Of a DNA stretch of 7,660 nucleotides, positions 1 to 5,288 are shown one piece after another. The stretch lies in assembly GCA_030587505.1 (NCBI GenBank), contig JAUQYY010000084.1, forward strand, positions 1 to 7,660, read 5' to 3'. A program made the translations under genes and the position numbers. The notes below the pieces were generated by a model that saw nothing but the letters and a program-made list of their open reading frames with translations, had not been told where the DNA came from and did no database searches. How positions within the stretch are numbered: the first letter of the stretch is position 1; each line of letters starts with the position of its first letter. This stretch comes from Candidatus Sigynarchaeota archaeon. GTDB lineage: Archaea; Asgardarchaeota; Jordarchaeia; Jordarchaeales; Jordarchaeaceae.

Positions 1-1041
1 AACGAAGGTGTATCCAAGCTGCACGCAATGATGAGGAACTGGGGAAGAAAGCAGGGCGTAATCCTCTACGATGTTGGCAGCGGTGTCTGTCACCAGCTTC
101 TCCCAGAGCAGGGACACGTGGTCCCCGGCTCAGTGGTTGTGGGCGCCGACTCGCACACCTGCACGTACGGCGCTCTGGGCGCCTTCGCAACGGGGATAGG
201 GTCAACAGACATGGCGGCTGTTTTCGCCAGCGGAAAACTGTGGTTTAGAGTTCCAGAAACCCTGCTTGTTTCGGTGAACGGGAAACTCCCCGAGGGAGTG
301 TACTCCAAGGACATTGTCCTAACGGTTATTGGGAAGGTAACAGCCTCCGGTGCCAACTACATGGCGGTTGAGTATGAAGGTGACACCATCAGGGAGCTGA
401 GCGTGGAGGCGAGAATGACGCTCTGCAACATGGCCATTGAAATGGGAGGTAAAACAGGAATAATAGCACCGGACAGCAAAACAATAGAGTATATCAAAGA
501 AAAACTGGCTGAGAACCAGTACCAGGTGTTCTCAAGTGACCCAGACGCGGATTACGCTTCCATGCTCGAAATTGATGCGAGCGACTTGATTCCCGTTGTG
601 GCGTGCCCGCACGCCGTGGATAACGTTAAGCCTGTAGCCGAAGTGGAGGGCACGAGCGTAGACCAAGTTTACATTGGAACGTGCACCAACGGCAGGATTG
701 AGGACCTGAGAATAGCTGCGAAGGTCTTCAAAAACAACAGAGTTAAGGCGCTAACCATCATAGTACCAGCGTCCAGAGAGATTTATCTTCAAGCCTTGAG
801 GGAAGGGCTGATTGAAATCTTTGTGAAAGCGGGAGCTGTGGTGTGCAACCCGGGGTGTGGACCGTGTGTAGGCACTCACCAGGGTGTTCCCTCGCCGGGC
901 TACACGGTGGTCTCCACAGCCAACCGCAACTTCAGGGGGCGGATGGGAAGCGACGAAGCAGAAATCTATCTAGCCTCCCCTCACACAGCTGCCCTCTCAG
1001 CCATCAGGGGTGAAATAAGAGACCCGAGGTCAGAGCGATGA
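1..1041 (+). CDS. leuC: 3-isopropylmalate/homoaconitate-type hydro-lyase, large subunit (5'-truncated by window)
   Basis: This is the large catalytic subunit of an aconitase-family hydro-lyase, which isomerises a 2- or 3-hydroxy tricarboxylate (isopropylmalate, homocitrate or similar) using a [4Fe-4S] cluster in the cytoplasm. The frame is open from base 1, so 346 residues are visible and roughly 75-80 N-terminal residues of a family member of about 420 aa lie outside the window. An ATG at position 28 is internal. Visible motifs are GVCHQLLPE and GADSHTCTYGALGAFATGIG near the start, IGTCTNGR with the first cluster cysteine (codon at 682), and PGCGPC with the other two (codons at 856 and 865). 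An additional Cys lies at 844. Its TGA overlaps the ATG of the small subunit, so the two are probably co-translated. The family is certain. Substrate (LeuC, AksD/HacA or LysT role) is not decided by this subunit. Confidence 0.95.
   Translation, partial: NEGVSKLHAMMRNWGRKQGVILYDVGSGVCHQLLPEQGHVVPGSVVVGADSHTCTYGALGAFATGIGSTDMAAVFASGKLWFRVPETLLVSVNGKLPEGVYSKDIVLTVIGKVTASGANYMAVEYEGDTIRELSVEARMTLCNMAIEMGGKTGIIAPDSKTIEYIKEKLAENQYQVFSSDPDADYASMLEIDASDLIPVVACPHAVDNVKPVAEVEGTSVDQVYIGTCTNGRIEDLRIAAKVFKNNRVKALTIIVPASREIYLQALREGLIEIFVKAGAVVCNPGCGPCVGTHQGVPSPGYTVVSTANRNFRGRMGSDEAEIYLASPHTAALSAIRGEIRDPRSER
1026..1030 (+). promoter_or_regulatory. ribosome binding site of leuD, inside leuC
   Basis: GAGGT lies 7 nt before the ATG at 1038, within the last codons of leuC. 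It supports translation of leuD from the overlapping ATGA junction. Confidence 0.7.
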
Positions 1042-1547
1042 TCAGAGGAAAGGTTTGGAAATTCCCAAGCGATGTCAACACGGATTATATCATACCGGGC
1101 AAATACAAGTTCAAAACACTCGACATGAAGGAACTCGCGAAGCACGCCATGGAGGGCATAGACTCCGAGTTCGCCGGCAAGGTTGAGAAGGGAGACGTCA
1201 TAGTGGCAGGTAAAAACTTTGGTATGGGTTCGAGCCGGGAGCAAGCCCCCCTGGTTTTGAAGTACGCGGGAGTATCACTCATCATAGCCGAAGACTTCGC
1301 CAGAATATTCTACAGGAACGCATTCAACGTAGGGCTACCAGTACTCATATGCCCAGGAATAAGCGAAAAGGTTGACCAAGGTGACGTTTTGGAGGTTGAC
1401 CTAGAAAAGGGAAAAATAGTCAACAAAACCAAAGGAACGGAGATCTCCGCCTCACCTATCCCACAATTCCTACTGGAAGTGGTTGATGCGGGAGGCTTAG
1501 CAGCGTACTACAAGAAACACAACAGGTTCCCCTGGGAGAAAAAGTAG
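1038..1547 (+). CDS. leuD: 3-isopropylmalate/homoaconitate-type hydro-lyase, small subunit
   Basis: This is the small (swivelling-domain) subunit that completes the active site of the LeuC partner. It is 169 aa, normal for the archaeal form. Residues 12-22 (DVNTDYIIPGK) and 58-71 (GKNFGMGSSREQAP) are the family signatures; the SSRE segment supplies substrate-binding Ser and Arg. The ATG overlaps the leuC stop (ATGA), and GAGGT at 1026-1030 with a 7-nt gap is a good SD, so the start is firm. The loop that discriminates substrates in this family (YLRT or YLVY in characterised archaeal proteins) reads YKFKT at 23-27, which matches neither. The substrate could therefore be isopropylmalate, homoaconitate or another acid. 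The gene ends 30 nt before the convergent dehydrogenase. Confidence 0.93.
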   Translation: MIRGKVWKFPSDVNTDYIIPGKYKFKTLDMKELAKHAMEGIDSEFAGKVEKGDVIVAGKNFGMGSSREQAPLVLKYAGVSLIIAEDFARIFYRNAFNVGLPVLICPGISEKVDQGDVLEVDLEKGKIVNKTKGTEISASPIPQFLLEVVDAGGLAAYYKKHNRFPWEKK

Positions 1548-1575
1548 CTGGAAAGAAAGCAGAGACTTTCCTGTT

Positions 1576-1600
1576 GACTATTCGAGTCTTTTTATTATTT
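1576..1600 (+). terminator. probable terminator of the leuCD transcript
   Basis: A small stem GACT-ATTCG-AGTC (1576-1588) is followed by TTTTTATTATTT. It lies in the short convergent gap and runs into the 3' end of the opposite dehydrogenase gene. Oligo-T tracts are the main signal of archaeal intrinsic termination. The stem is short, so the T tract is the stronger evidence. Confidence 0.5.
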
Positions 1601-2609
1601 CATCTGTCATTTTATCGTTTGTGGCTGTTCCGCCCAAATCGTAGGTGACCAGCTCCTTGTTCTTTTGACCGTCTACTAAGAGTTTGTCCACGGCGTTCTC
1701 CACCTTCTCTGCGAGCGCATCCTCACCCAGGTACTTTAGCATCATCACTGAGGAAAGAATCATCGCGGTCGGGTTAACTTTTCTCATTCCCTCGTATCGT
1801 GGAGCGGAGCCGTGCACCGCTTCGAACATAGCGAAGTTGTCGCCCATGTTTGCTCCGGGGGCTATTCCGAGTCCCCCTATCAGCCCCGCGGCGCCATCGC
1901 TCAGAATGTCGCCGAAAAGGTTCGAGGTTACTATTACATCAAAGTAGGTTGGGCGGGTGATCAGGTACATGTTGGCCCTGTCCACGAATATGTCCTCGTG
2001 CTCGATTTCGGGGTAGTCCTCGGCGACTTTGTTGAAGATGTCAGTGAAGAATCCGTCTGTCACCTGCAGTATGTTTGCCTTTGTTATGAGTGTAACCTTC
2101 TTACGCTTCTCCCTTCTCGCCAATTCGAAGCCAAAACGAGAGATTCGTTCGCAGCCCTTTCTGGTGAACACACGCAGCGAAACAACCATGTCCTCATCCA
2201 TCTCAAACTCTACACCCTTGTACAGGCCCTCTGTGTTCTCCCGCACTATCACAAAGTCAAGATCAGTAAACTTGGTGGGTACGGGTATTCCAGGCCTGCT
2301 CTTGCACGGTCTAACGTTAGCGTAGAGGTCGAGTTTCTGGCGCAGGGTCACAGCCACACTCTTCATTCTGGTCTCACCACCACCCGGCGGCGTCGTGGTG
2401 GGGCCCTTAAGAATGCAATCGCTCTCAGAAATAATCTGCCAAGCAGAGTCGGTGACCTGAGTGCCAAACTTTTTGTAAGCCCAGTAACCCGCCTCTATCG
2501 GAACGAACTCAGCGTCAAATCCAACTGCCTCAAGTACCCTAACGGCGCAACCTATAACCTCGGGCCCGATGCCATCACCTTCAATTAATGCTATGTGGTA
2601 CTTTGCCAT
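1578..2609 (-). CDS. isocitrate/isopropylmalate dehydrogenase family protein (NAD(P)-dependent beta-decarboxylating dehydrogenase)
   Basis: This is a 343-aa cytoplasmic enzyme that oxidises and decarboxylates a 2-hydroxy-acid such as isopropylmalate, isocitrate or homoisocitrate, with a divalent metal and NAD(P). Motifs in order are GDGIGPEV (11-18), the substrate-binding Arg set R90, R100 and R123, RENTEGLY (123-130), catalytic K177 in TKANI, metal ligands D210, D234 and D238, the segment GLGIAPGAN (246-254), and nucleotide-binding HGSAP (266-270) with N279. An in-frame ATG lies 45 codons upstream. I chose the ATG at 2609 because AGGAGG sits 7 nt before it and GDGIG then falls at the usual place. 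Aligned from memory, the specificity helix (KSVAVTLRQ, 83-91) has a Ser where E. coli isocitrate dehydrogenase has S113 and lacks the acidic residue of Thermus isopropylmalate dehydrogenase (E87). It therefore looks closer to isocitrate dehydrogenase. No gene symbol is given; a LeuB, AksF or Icd role is open. Confidence 0.92.
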   Translation of the reverse strand: MAKYHIALIEGDGIGPEVIGCAVRVLEAVGFDAEFVPIEAGYWAYKKFGTQVTDSAWQIISESDCILKGPTTTPPGGGETRMKSVAVTLRQKLDLYANVRPCKSRPGIPVPTKFTDLDFVIVRENTEGLYKGVEFEMDEDMVVSLRVFTRKGCERISRFGFELARREKRKKVTLITKANILQVTDGFFTDIFNKVAEDYPEIEHEDIFVDRANMYLITRPTYFDVIVTSNLFGDILSDGAAGLIGGLGIAPGANMGDNFAMFEAVHGSAPRYEGMRKVNPTAMILSSVMMLKYLGEDALAEKVENAVDKLLVDGQKNKELVTYDLGGTATNDKMTDEIIKRLE

Positions 2610-2616
2610 CGAATTG

Positions 2617-2622
2617 CCTCCT
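2617..2622 (-). promoter_or_regulatory. strong ribosome binding site deciding the dehydrogenase start
   Basis: AGGAGG on the minus strand lies 7 nt before the ATG at 2609. It rules in favour of this start over the upstream ATG at 2744, which would make the TATA box part of the coding region. Confidence 0.85.
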
Positions 2623-2682
2623 AGTTTTCGTGCCAAGGTGTTGTTTGTAGTGTGATTAGTCGGCAGAACTAAATTTTGGGAG

Positions 2683-2692
2683 TATATAAATA
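2683..2692 (-). promoter_or_regulatory. TATA box of the dehydrogenase gene
   Basis: The minus strand reads GGAAGA then TATTTATATA, a good archaeal BRE plus TATA box. Using the usual spacing of about 25 nt, transcription would begin near 2660, giving a leader of about 50 nt with the SD. A second TATA-like TTTATAAG lies about 35 bp further upstream on the same strand (2719-2726) and could be an alternative promoter. Confidence 0.7.
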
Positions 2693-2704
2693 TCTTCCGA
2701 CCAT

Positions 2705-2719
2705 AGTGTTCTGTACACT
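2705..2719. promoter_or_regulatory. inverted repeat between divergent TATA boxes (operator candidate)
   Basis: AGTGT-TCTGT-ACACT is a perfect 5-bp inverted repeat with a 5-nt spacer. It touches the TATA-like sequence at 2719-2726 and lies upstream of the dehydrogenase TATA box, a position where a dimeric regulator could affect both directions. It contains TGTACA, the same hexamer reported as the TrpY box in Methanothermobacter, but a single hexamer is weak evidence. Confidence 0.35.
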
Positions 2720-2726
2720 TATAAAT
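2719..2726 (+). promoter_or_regulatory. TATA-like box facing trpS
   Basis: TTATAAAT on the plus strand would start transcription near 2747, with a leader of about 475 nt to trpS that includes the hairpin, the palindromes and the foldback element. The same bases read TTTATAAG-like on the minus strand, so direction is uncertain. Confidence 0.3.
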
Positions 2727-2792
2727 CGATTTGTCACTCCTCATCCTGAAGGAATTAGAACACTTCTTGCGCTAAGAGTTCGAATGTTGACA

Positions 2793-2807
2793 TCCCCTAA
2801 AAGGGGA
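2793..2807. other. perfect hairpin TCCCCT-AAA-AGGGGA
   Basis: There are six perfect base pairs and a 3-nt loop. Three more pairs (ACA/TGT) follow after one bulged base. No T-run follows on either strand, so it does not look like an intrinsic terminator. It may be structured RNA in a long trpS leader or a protein-binding site. Confidence 0.45.
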
Positions 2808-2912
2808 CTGTAGAGAGAGGAAATACAATTAAAATCATCTACCAAAAAATAGCACAACACGAAAGCAGGAAAGAACCGGCAGCTGGACAGGAATCAACGA
2901 GTGAACATCGAA

Positions 2913-2929
2913 AAATGTTTGAAACATTT
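2913..2929. promoter_or_regulatory. perfect palindrome AAATGTTT-G-AAACATTT
   Basis: This inverted repeat has 8-bp arms and a 1-nt centre, lying in non-coding sequence upstream of trpS and just before the foldback element. Its form is typical of a binding site for a dimeric helix-turn-helix regulator. It shares the GAAAC core with the palindrome at 2939-2950, and the centres are about 23-24 bp apart, roughly two helical turns. Confidence 0.5.
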
Positions 2930-2938
2930 CTGCCAAAA

Positions 2939-2950
2939 CGAAACGTTTCG
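2939..2950. promoter_or_regulatory. perfect palindrome CGAAACGTTTCG
   Basis: This is a 12-bp perfect palindrome sharing GAAAC/GTTTC with the neighbouring site at 2913-2929. Together they look like a paired operator. The regulator is unknown. Confidence 0.45.
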
Positions 2951-2984
2951 TAAACTCACTAACTTTGATGAGCATCTCCCTGAG

Positions 2985-2991
2985 TTTAGAC
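2985..2991. repeat. target-site duplication, left copy (TTTAGAC)
   Basis: TTTAGAC directly abuts the left inverted repeat and is repeated exactly at 3177-3183. The match extends to GTTTAGACC (9 bp) if bases shared with the repeat ends are counted, so the true duplication is 7 to 9 bp. Confidence 0.65.
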
Positions 2992-3009
2992 CGAACGCGT
3001 CCAAAAATT
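2992..3009. repeat. left terminal inverted repeat of the foldback element
   Basis: CGAACGCGTCCAAAAATT. It differs at one position (G for A) from the reverse complement of the right end. Confidence 0.7.
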
Positions 3010-3158
3010 AGAGTTTTTCTTTTCTTGGTTGAGGCCCCGCCAAGAGGAGGCAGGCCATACCCCGCGGCCCCGCGATGTGCTCCGCCATCCTCTGCGGGTT
3101 CCACGAAAAAGCTCATCCCCCTCCCAAACGGCTCCAAGGGGGAGAAAGAAACAGGAGG

Positions 3159-3176
3159 AATTTTTGGACGTGTTCG
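3159..3176. repeat. right terminal inverted repeat of the foldback element
   Basis: AATTTTTGGACGTGTTCG pairs with the left repeat at 17 of 18 positions. It ends 20 bp before the AT-rich promoter-like stretch of trpS. Confidence 0.7.
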
Positions 3177-3183
3177 TTTAGAC
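3177..3183. repeat. target-site duplication, right copy (TTTAGAC)
   Basis: Exact second copy of the 7-bp sequence found at 2985-2991, directly outside the right inverted repeat. Confidence 0.65.
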
Positions 3184-3195
3184 CACAAAGCTTTT

Positions 3196-3210
3196 ACGAA
3201 AAATTTAATA
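3196..3210 (+). promoter_or_regulatory. BRE/TATA-like sequence just upstream of trpS
   Basis: ACGAAAAATTTAATA resembles an archaeal BRE followed by a TATA box. With normal spacing its start site would fall near 3231, a few bases after the ATG at 3223. Either the spacing is short, another promoter is used, or translation starts later at the GTG at 3271. Confidence 0.4.
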
Positions 3211-3222
3211 TCACTCAGCACG

Positions 3223-4392
3223 ATGTCCACAAAAAAAGTCAAAGACAGCAAAGTTCGAGAGGCAAAAAAGGTGGACAAAAAGGACAAGCAAAAAACGGTA
3301 ATCAATCCTTGGGGAACAACGTACGTAGAAGACTACACTAAACTCTTTGACGAGTTCGGAATAGAGCCGTTCGACGAAGAGGTAATAAAACGGATACCGA
3401 ACCCCAACAAGTACATGCGGAGAGGGATTATATTCGGACACAGAGGATTCCAAACAATTCTGGAGGCAATCGAAAAAAAAGAGCCTTTCGCGGTAATGAG
3501 CGGAATAAAGCCGAGCGGAGCGATGCACCTAGGCACGCTCATGACGGCAAGCGAAATCGTGTACTTTCAGAAAGAGTTTGGTGCCAAGGCTTTCTACTGT
3601 ATCGCGGACATAGAGACGTACGCGGATAACAGGATTCCATACGAGGAGTCGGCTGAAACCGCGGTGGACAATCTCGCGGATATTCTGGCTCTGGGCTTGG
3701 ACCCCAAGAATGCTCACGTTTATCGTCAGTCCCAGGAGAAGAGGGTCATGGACTATGCCTTTATTTTTGGTTCTAACGTTACGACAGCAACGGTTAACGC
3801 GGTGTACGGAGAGCAAACCAATTTTGGGCTTTATATGAGTGCGATGATTCAGTCCGGAGACATTATGCTACCACAACACCCCGACTTTGGCGGCCCGAAG
3901 CCTGTTGTTGTTCCTGTGGGGTTGGATCAGGATCCGCACATCCGTCTGGTTAGGGATTTTGCCAGGAAACTGCGGTCCACTTATGGGTTTGTTCTTCCCA
4001 GCGCCACTTTTCACCGCCTCATGAGGGGGCTAGACGGTTCGGAGAAGATGAGTAAGAGGAACCCTATGAGCTACTTCGATCTCAGCGAAGATTTGGAGAG
4101 CATCCGAATGAAGGTTATGAACGCGTTTACGGGTGGACGTGCAACTATTGCAGAACAGAAAAAACTAGGTGGAGAACCCGAGAAGTGCATGATTCACGAG
4201 CTTTGCGTGTTCCACTTCGTGGAGGATGATAAGAAAATAATTAAAGCTTACCAGAACTGTAAAAACGGGAGTCTGATGTGTGGGGAGCACAAACAGGAAG
4301 TCGTCGACATCATATTCACATGGATAAAAAACCACAGAAAGAAAAAAGAGAAACAGATAGACACCGCGAGGAAACTACTAAACCTCGAGTAA
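3223..4392 (+). CDS. trpS: tryptophanyl-tRNA synthetase (archaeal type)
   Basis: This class I enzyme charges tRNA-Trp with tryptophan using ATP, in the cytoplasm. It is 389 aa from this ATG, as expected for archaea. Visible are the HIGH-equivalent PSGAMHLG (97-104), the tryptophan/ATP-site block VPVGLDQDPHIRL (230-242), the KMSKS loop as KMSKR (275-279), AFTGGR (301-306), and the C-terminal NGSLMCGEHK region. The N-terminal 26 residues are Lys-rich and precede the conserved NPW (28-30); such tails occur in synthetases that bind tRNA loosely. No SD precedes this ATG. GTG at 3271, with GAGAGG 8 nt before it, would remove the Lys-rich tail and give 373 aa. A longer in-frame reading from ATG 2965 crosses the foldback element and is judged spurious. 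The KMSKR loop differs from the KMSSS/KMSAS form usual in archaeal and eukaryotic TrpRS. Confidence 0.93.
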   Translation: MSTKKVKDSKVREAKKVDKKDKQKTVINPWGTTYVEDYTKLFDEFGIEPFDEEVIKRIPNPNKYMRRGIIFGHRGFQTILEAIEKKEPFAVMSGIKPSGAMHLGTLMTASEIVYFQKEFGAKAFYCIADIETYADNRIPYEESAETAVDNLADILALGLDPKNAHVYRQSQEKRVMDYAFIFGSNVTTATVNAVYGEQTNFGLYMSAMIQSGDIMLPQHPDFGGPKPVVVPVGLDQDPHIRLVRDFARKLRSTYGFVLPSATFHRLMRGLDGSEKMSKRNPMSYFDLSEDLESIRMKVMNAFTGGRATIAEQKKLGGEPEKCMIHELCVFHFVEDDKKIIKAYQNCKNGSLMCGEHKQEVVDIIFTWIKNHRKKKEKQIDTARKLLNLE

Positions 4393-4447
4393 GAAACGAA
4401 CAATCCAAGAATATGAGCCAAAAACTAAGGATACTCTTTTAGAACAC

Positions 4448-4476
4448 TAATTTTTACTCTTCTTCTAGTCTACTCC
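4448..4476 (+). terminator. pyrimidine/T-rich tract downstream of trpS
   Basis: TTTTTACTCTTCTTC and neighbouring T-rich runs follow the trpS stop by about 60 nt, in the convergent gap with the JAMM gene. This is consistent with archaeal oligo-T termination. No clear stem is seen, and no comparable T-run was found for the opposite strand. Confidence 0.35.
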
Positions 4477-4513
4477 TCCCAGCCAATTAGACATAAAGGG
4501 AAATTGCTCTTCG

Positions 4514-5176
4514 TTATAAACTTAGGAGGATTAGAGTGAGGGTTATCGTTAACGCTACTGTCCAAAGGGCTAGGATAATTATGTGGCCCTCTGTAGTATG
4601 TTTGGCTTTTTCCACGGTCTCATAACTCACTCTTTCTTCGTAGTCCTTTCGGATCACTCTCTGAAGGTCTCTTCTGAGCTTTCTTATCGACCTGAACGTT
4701 GTTACCAAAACCTCGTCCGTATCGCCTGCGATTTCTGTTTCTAGGGGTTTGTAGGTTTTGTTGACAACTGTGTAGCACTGATAGTCCAAGTCCTCGATTT
4801 TTCCGGTCTGCAAAAATTTAACAGGATCAACGATAAAAGCCACGGCTTTGGGGAACAGCCTCTGATACTTTTCTTGAGTGGCTACGTCAGTCCCAGACAT
4901 GAACCCAGCGCCCATAGATGGATGGGTGTGCCACCACCCCACAATGGTTTCACCCGTACCCTCTTCACTCAGCTCCTCCGCTATTTCGGCCATCTCAGTA
5001 TCATCCACAACCACGTGCCCGGCTGTACCCACATGCCTAGCCAACGAACTATCGGTTATAACCAGCTTATCTCCAACAAGCTTCCCTATCAAGAAACCCG
5101 CGGATTCCCTCTTAGTGTCGATTCCCGCGAAATCCATAATCTTTGACAACGCAGAGGGATAAATCACCACCCTCAT
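4514..5176 (-). CDS. JAMM/MPN+ metalloprotease with C-terminal membrane anchor (putative isopeptidase)
   Basis: This is a zinc-dependent JAMM-fold protease. The complete catalytic signature is visible: E24 in RESAGFLIG, then H83-x-H85-P-x7-S94-xx-D97. Known relatives (Rpn11, AMSH, archaeal HvJAMM1) cut isopeptide or peptide bonds after ubiquitin or ubiquitin-like (SAMP) proteins, and a similar role is inferred here. The JAMM domain fills about residues 1-140. A basic helical stretch (about 161-184) follows, then a hydrophobic segment at 198-220 that ends the protein. It therefore looks tail-anchored, with the catalytic domain in the cytoplasm. At 220 aa it is longer than minimal archaeal JAMM proteins (about 120-140 aa). 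GAGGAG lies 7 nt before the ATG at 5176. It follows two unrecognised genes on the same strand after 112 nt. The substrate cannot be told. Confidence 0.9.
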   Translation of the reverse strand: MRVVIYPSALSKIMDFAGIDTKRESAGFLIGKLVGDKLVITDSSLARHVGTAGHVVVDDTEMAEIAEELSEEGTGETIVGWWHTHPSMGAGFMSGTDVATQEKYQRLFPKAVAFIVDPVKFLQTGKIEDLDYQCYTVVNKTYKPLETEIAGDTDEVLVTTFRSIRKLRRDLQRVIRKDYEERVSYETVEKAKHTTEGHIIILALWTVALTITLTLILLSL

Positions 5177-5183
5177 TCATAAC

Positions 5184-5189
5184 TCCTCG
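5184..5189 (-). promoter_or_regulatory. ribosome binding site of the JAMM gene
   Basis: GAGGAG on the minus strand is 7 nt before the ATG at 5176. A second ATG at 5180 overlaps this start but is out of frame, so the SD spacing favours 5176. Confidence 0.75.
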
Positions 5190-5216
5190 GGGTTTGGTTT
5201 AGTTTATTCGTGTTCT

Positions 5217-5248
5217 AAAAAATAAAAAAGGTTTCTGCACAGAAAGCC
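5217..5248 (-). terminator. stem plus T6AT6 tract between the 255-aa gene and the JAMM gene
   Basis: On the minus strand GGCTTTCTG-TG-CAGAAACC (one bulged base) is followed at once by TTTTTTATTTTTT. This resembles a bacterial-style intrinsic terminator for the upstream two-gene transcript. The same T/A tract could serve as a weak TATA box: initiation about 25 nt downstream, near 5197, would give a short leader with the JAMM SD. Partial read-through of the operon is also possible. Confidence 0.5.
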
Positions 5249-5288
5249 AAAACGGTTCGGCGTATCCCGCCTCTATTTCCATTTAAAA

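Larger units (their letters stand above)
2992..3176. mobile_element. 185-bp MITE-like foldback element
   Basis: The element has 18-bp terminal inverted repeats (2992-3009 and 3159-3176, 17 of 18 matching) and is bracketed by direct repeats of TTTAGAC. The interior is GC-rich against AT-rich flanks. It folds into a long imperfect hairpin: 3022-3028 with 3101-3107, 3036-3048 with 3088-3098, and CGCG arms 3063-3066/3071-3074 around a 4-nt apex. The right half carries a second hairpin (TCCCCCT 3116-3122 with AGGGGGA 3137-3143). It encodes no transposase, so it would be a non-autonomous element moved in trans. Both strands stay open in one frame across it, which creates spurious long ORFs, one of which extends trpS. 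Alternatives are a structured RNA or a dispersed repeat of REP type. Confidence 0.6.

Noticed and set aside
1812..2588. Long plus-strand open frame (258 aa) opposite the dehydrogenase gene
   Set aside because: It lies entirely antisense to a gene with clear catalytic motifs, has an unusual composition and no recognisable motif. Open antisense frames of this kind are common.
2610..2744. Upstream in-frame extension of the dehydrogenase by 45 residues
   Set aside because: It would include the TATA box and SD as coding sequence and puts the GDGIG motif far from the N-terminus, against the family norm.
2775..2790. GTTCGAAT resembling a tRNA T-loop
   Set aside because: Flanking bases do not form a T-stem and no acceptor, D or anticodon arms could be found around it.
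2981..3200. RNase P or SRP RNA as an explanation for the GC-rich structured region
   Set aside because: None of the conserved core motifs of those RNAs was seen, and the terminal repeats with target duplication explain the region better.
2700..3220. CRISPR array
   Set aside because: The hairpins and palindromes are not repeated at regular intervals and no spacer-repeat pattern is present.
2965..3222. 86-residue N-terminal extension of trpS from an upstream ATG
   Set aside because: It crosses the inverted-repeat element and is Pro/Gly/Arg-rich with no family match; TrpRS conservation starts at NPW well downstream.
2835..3305. Minus-strand open frame of 156 aa across the foldback element
   Set aside because: It is the mirror reading of the same palindrome (RTRPKI and FGRVR appear on both strands), overlaps the start of trpS antisense, and has no SD.
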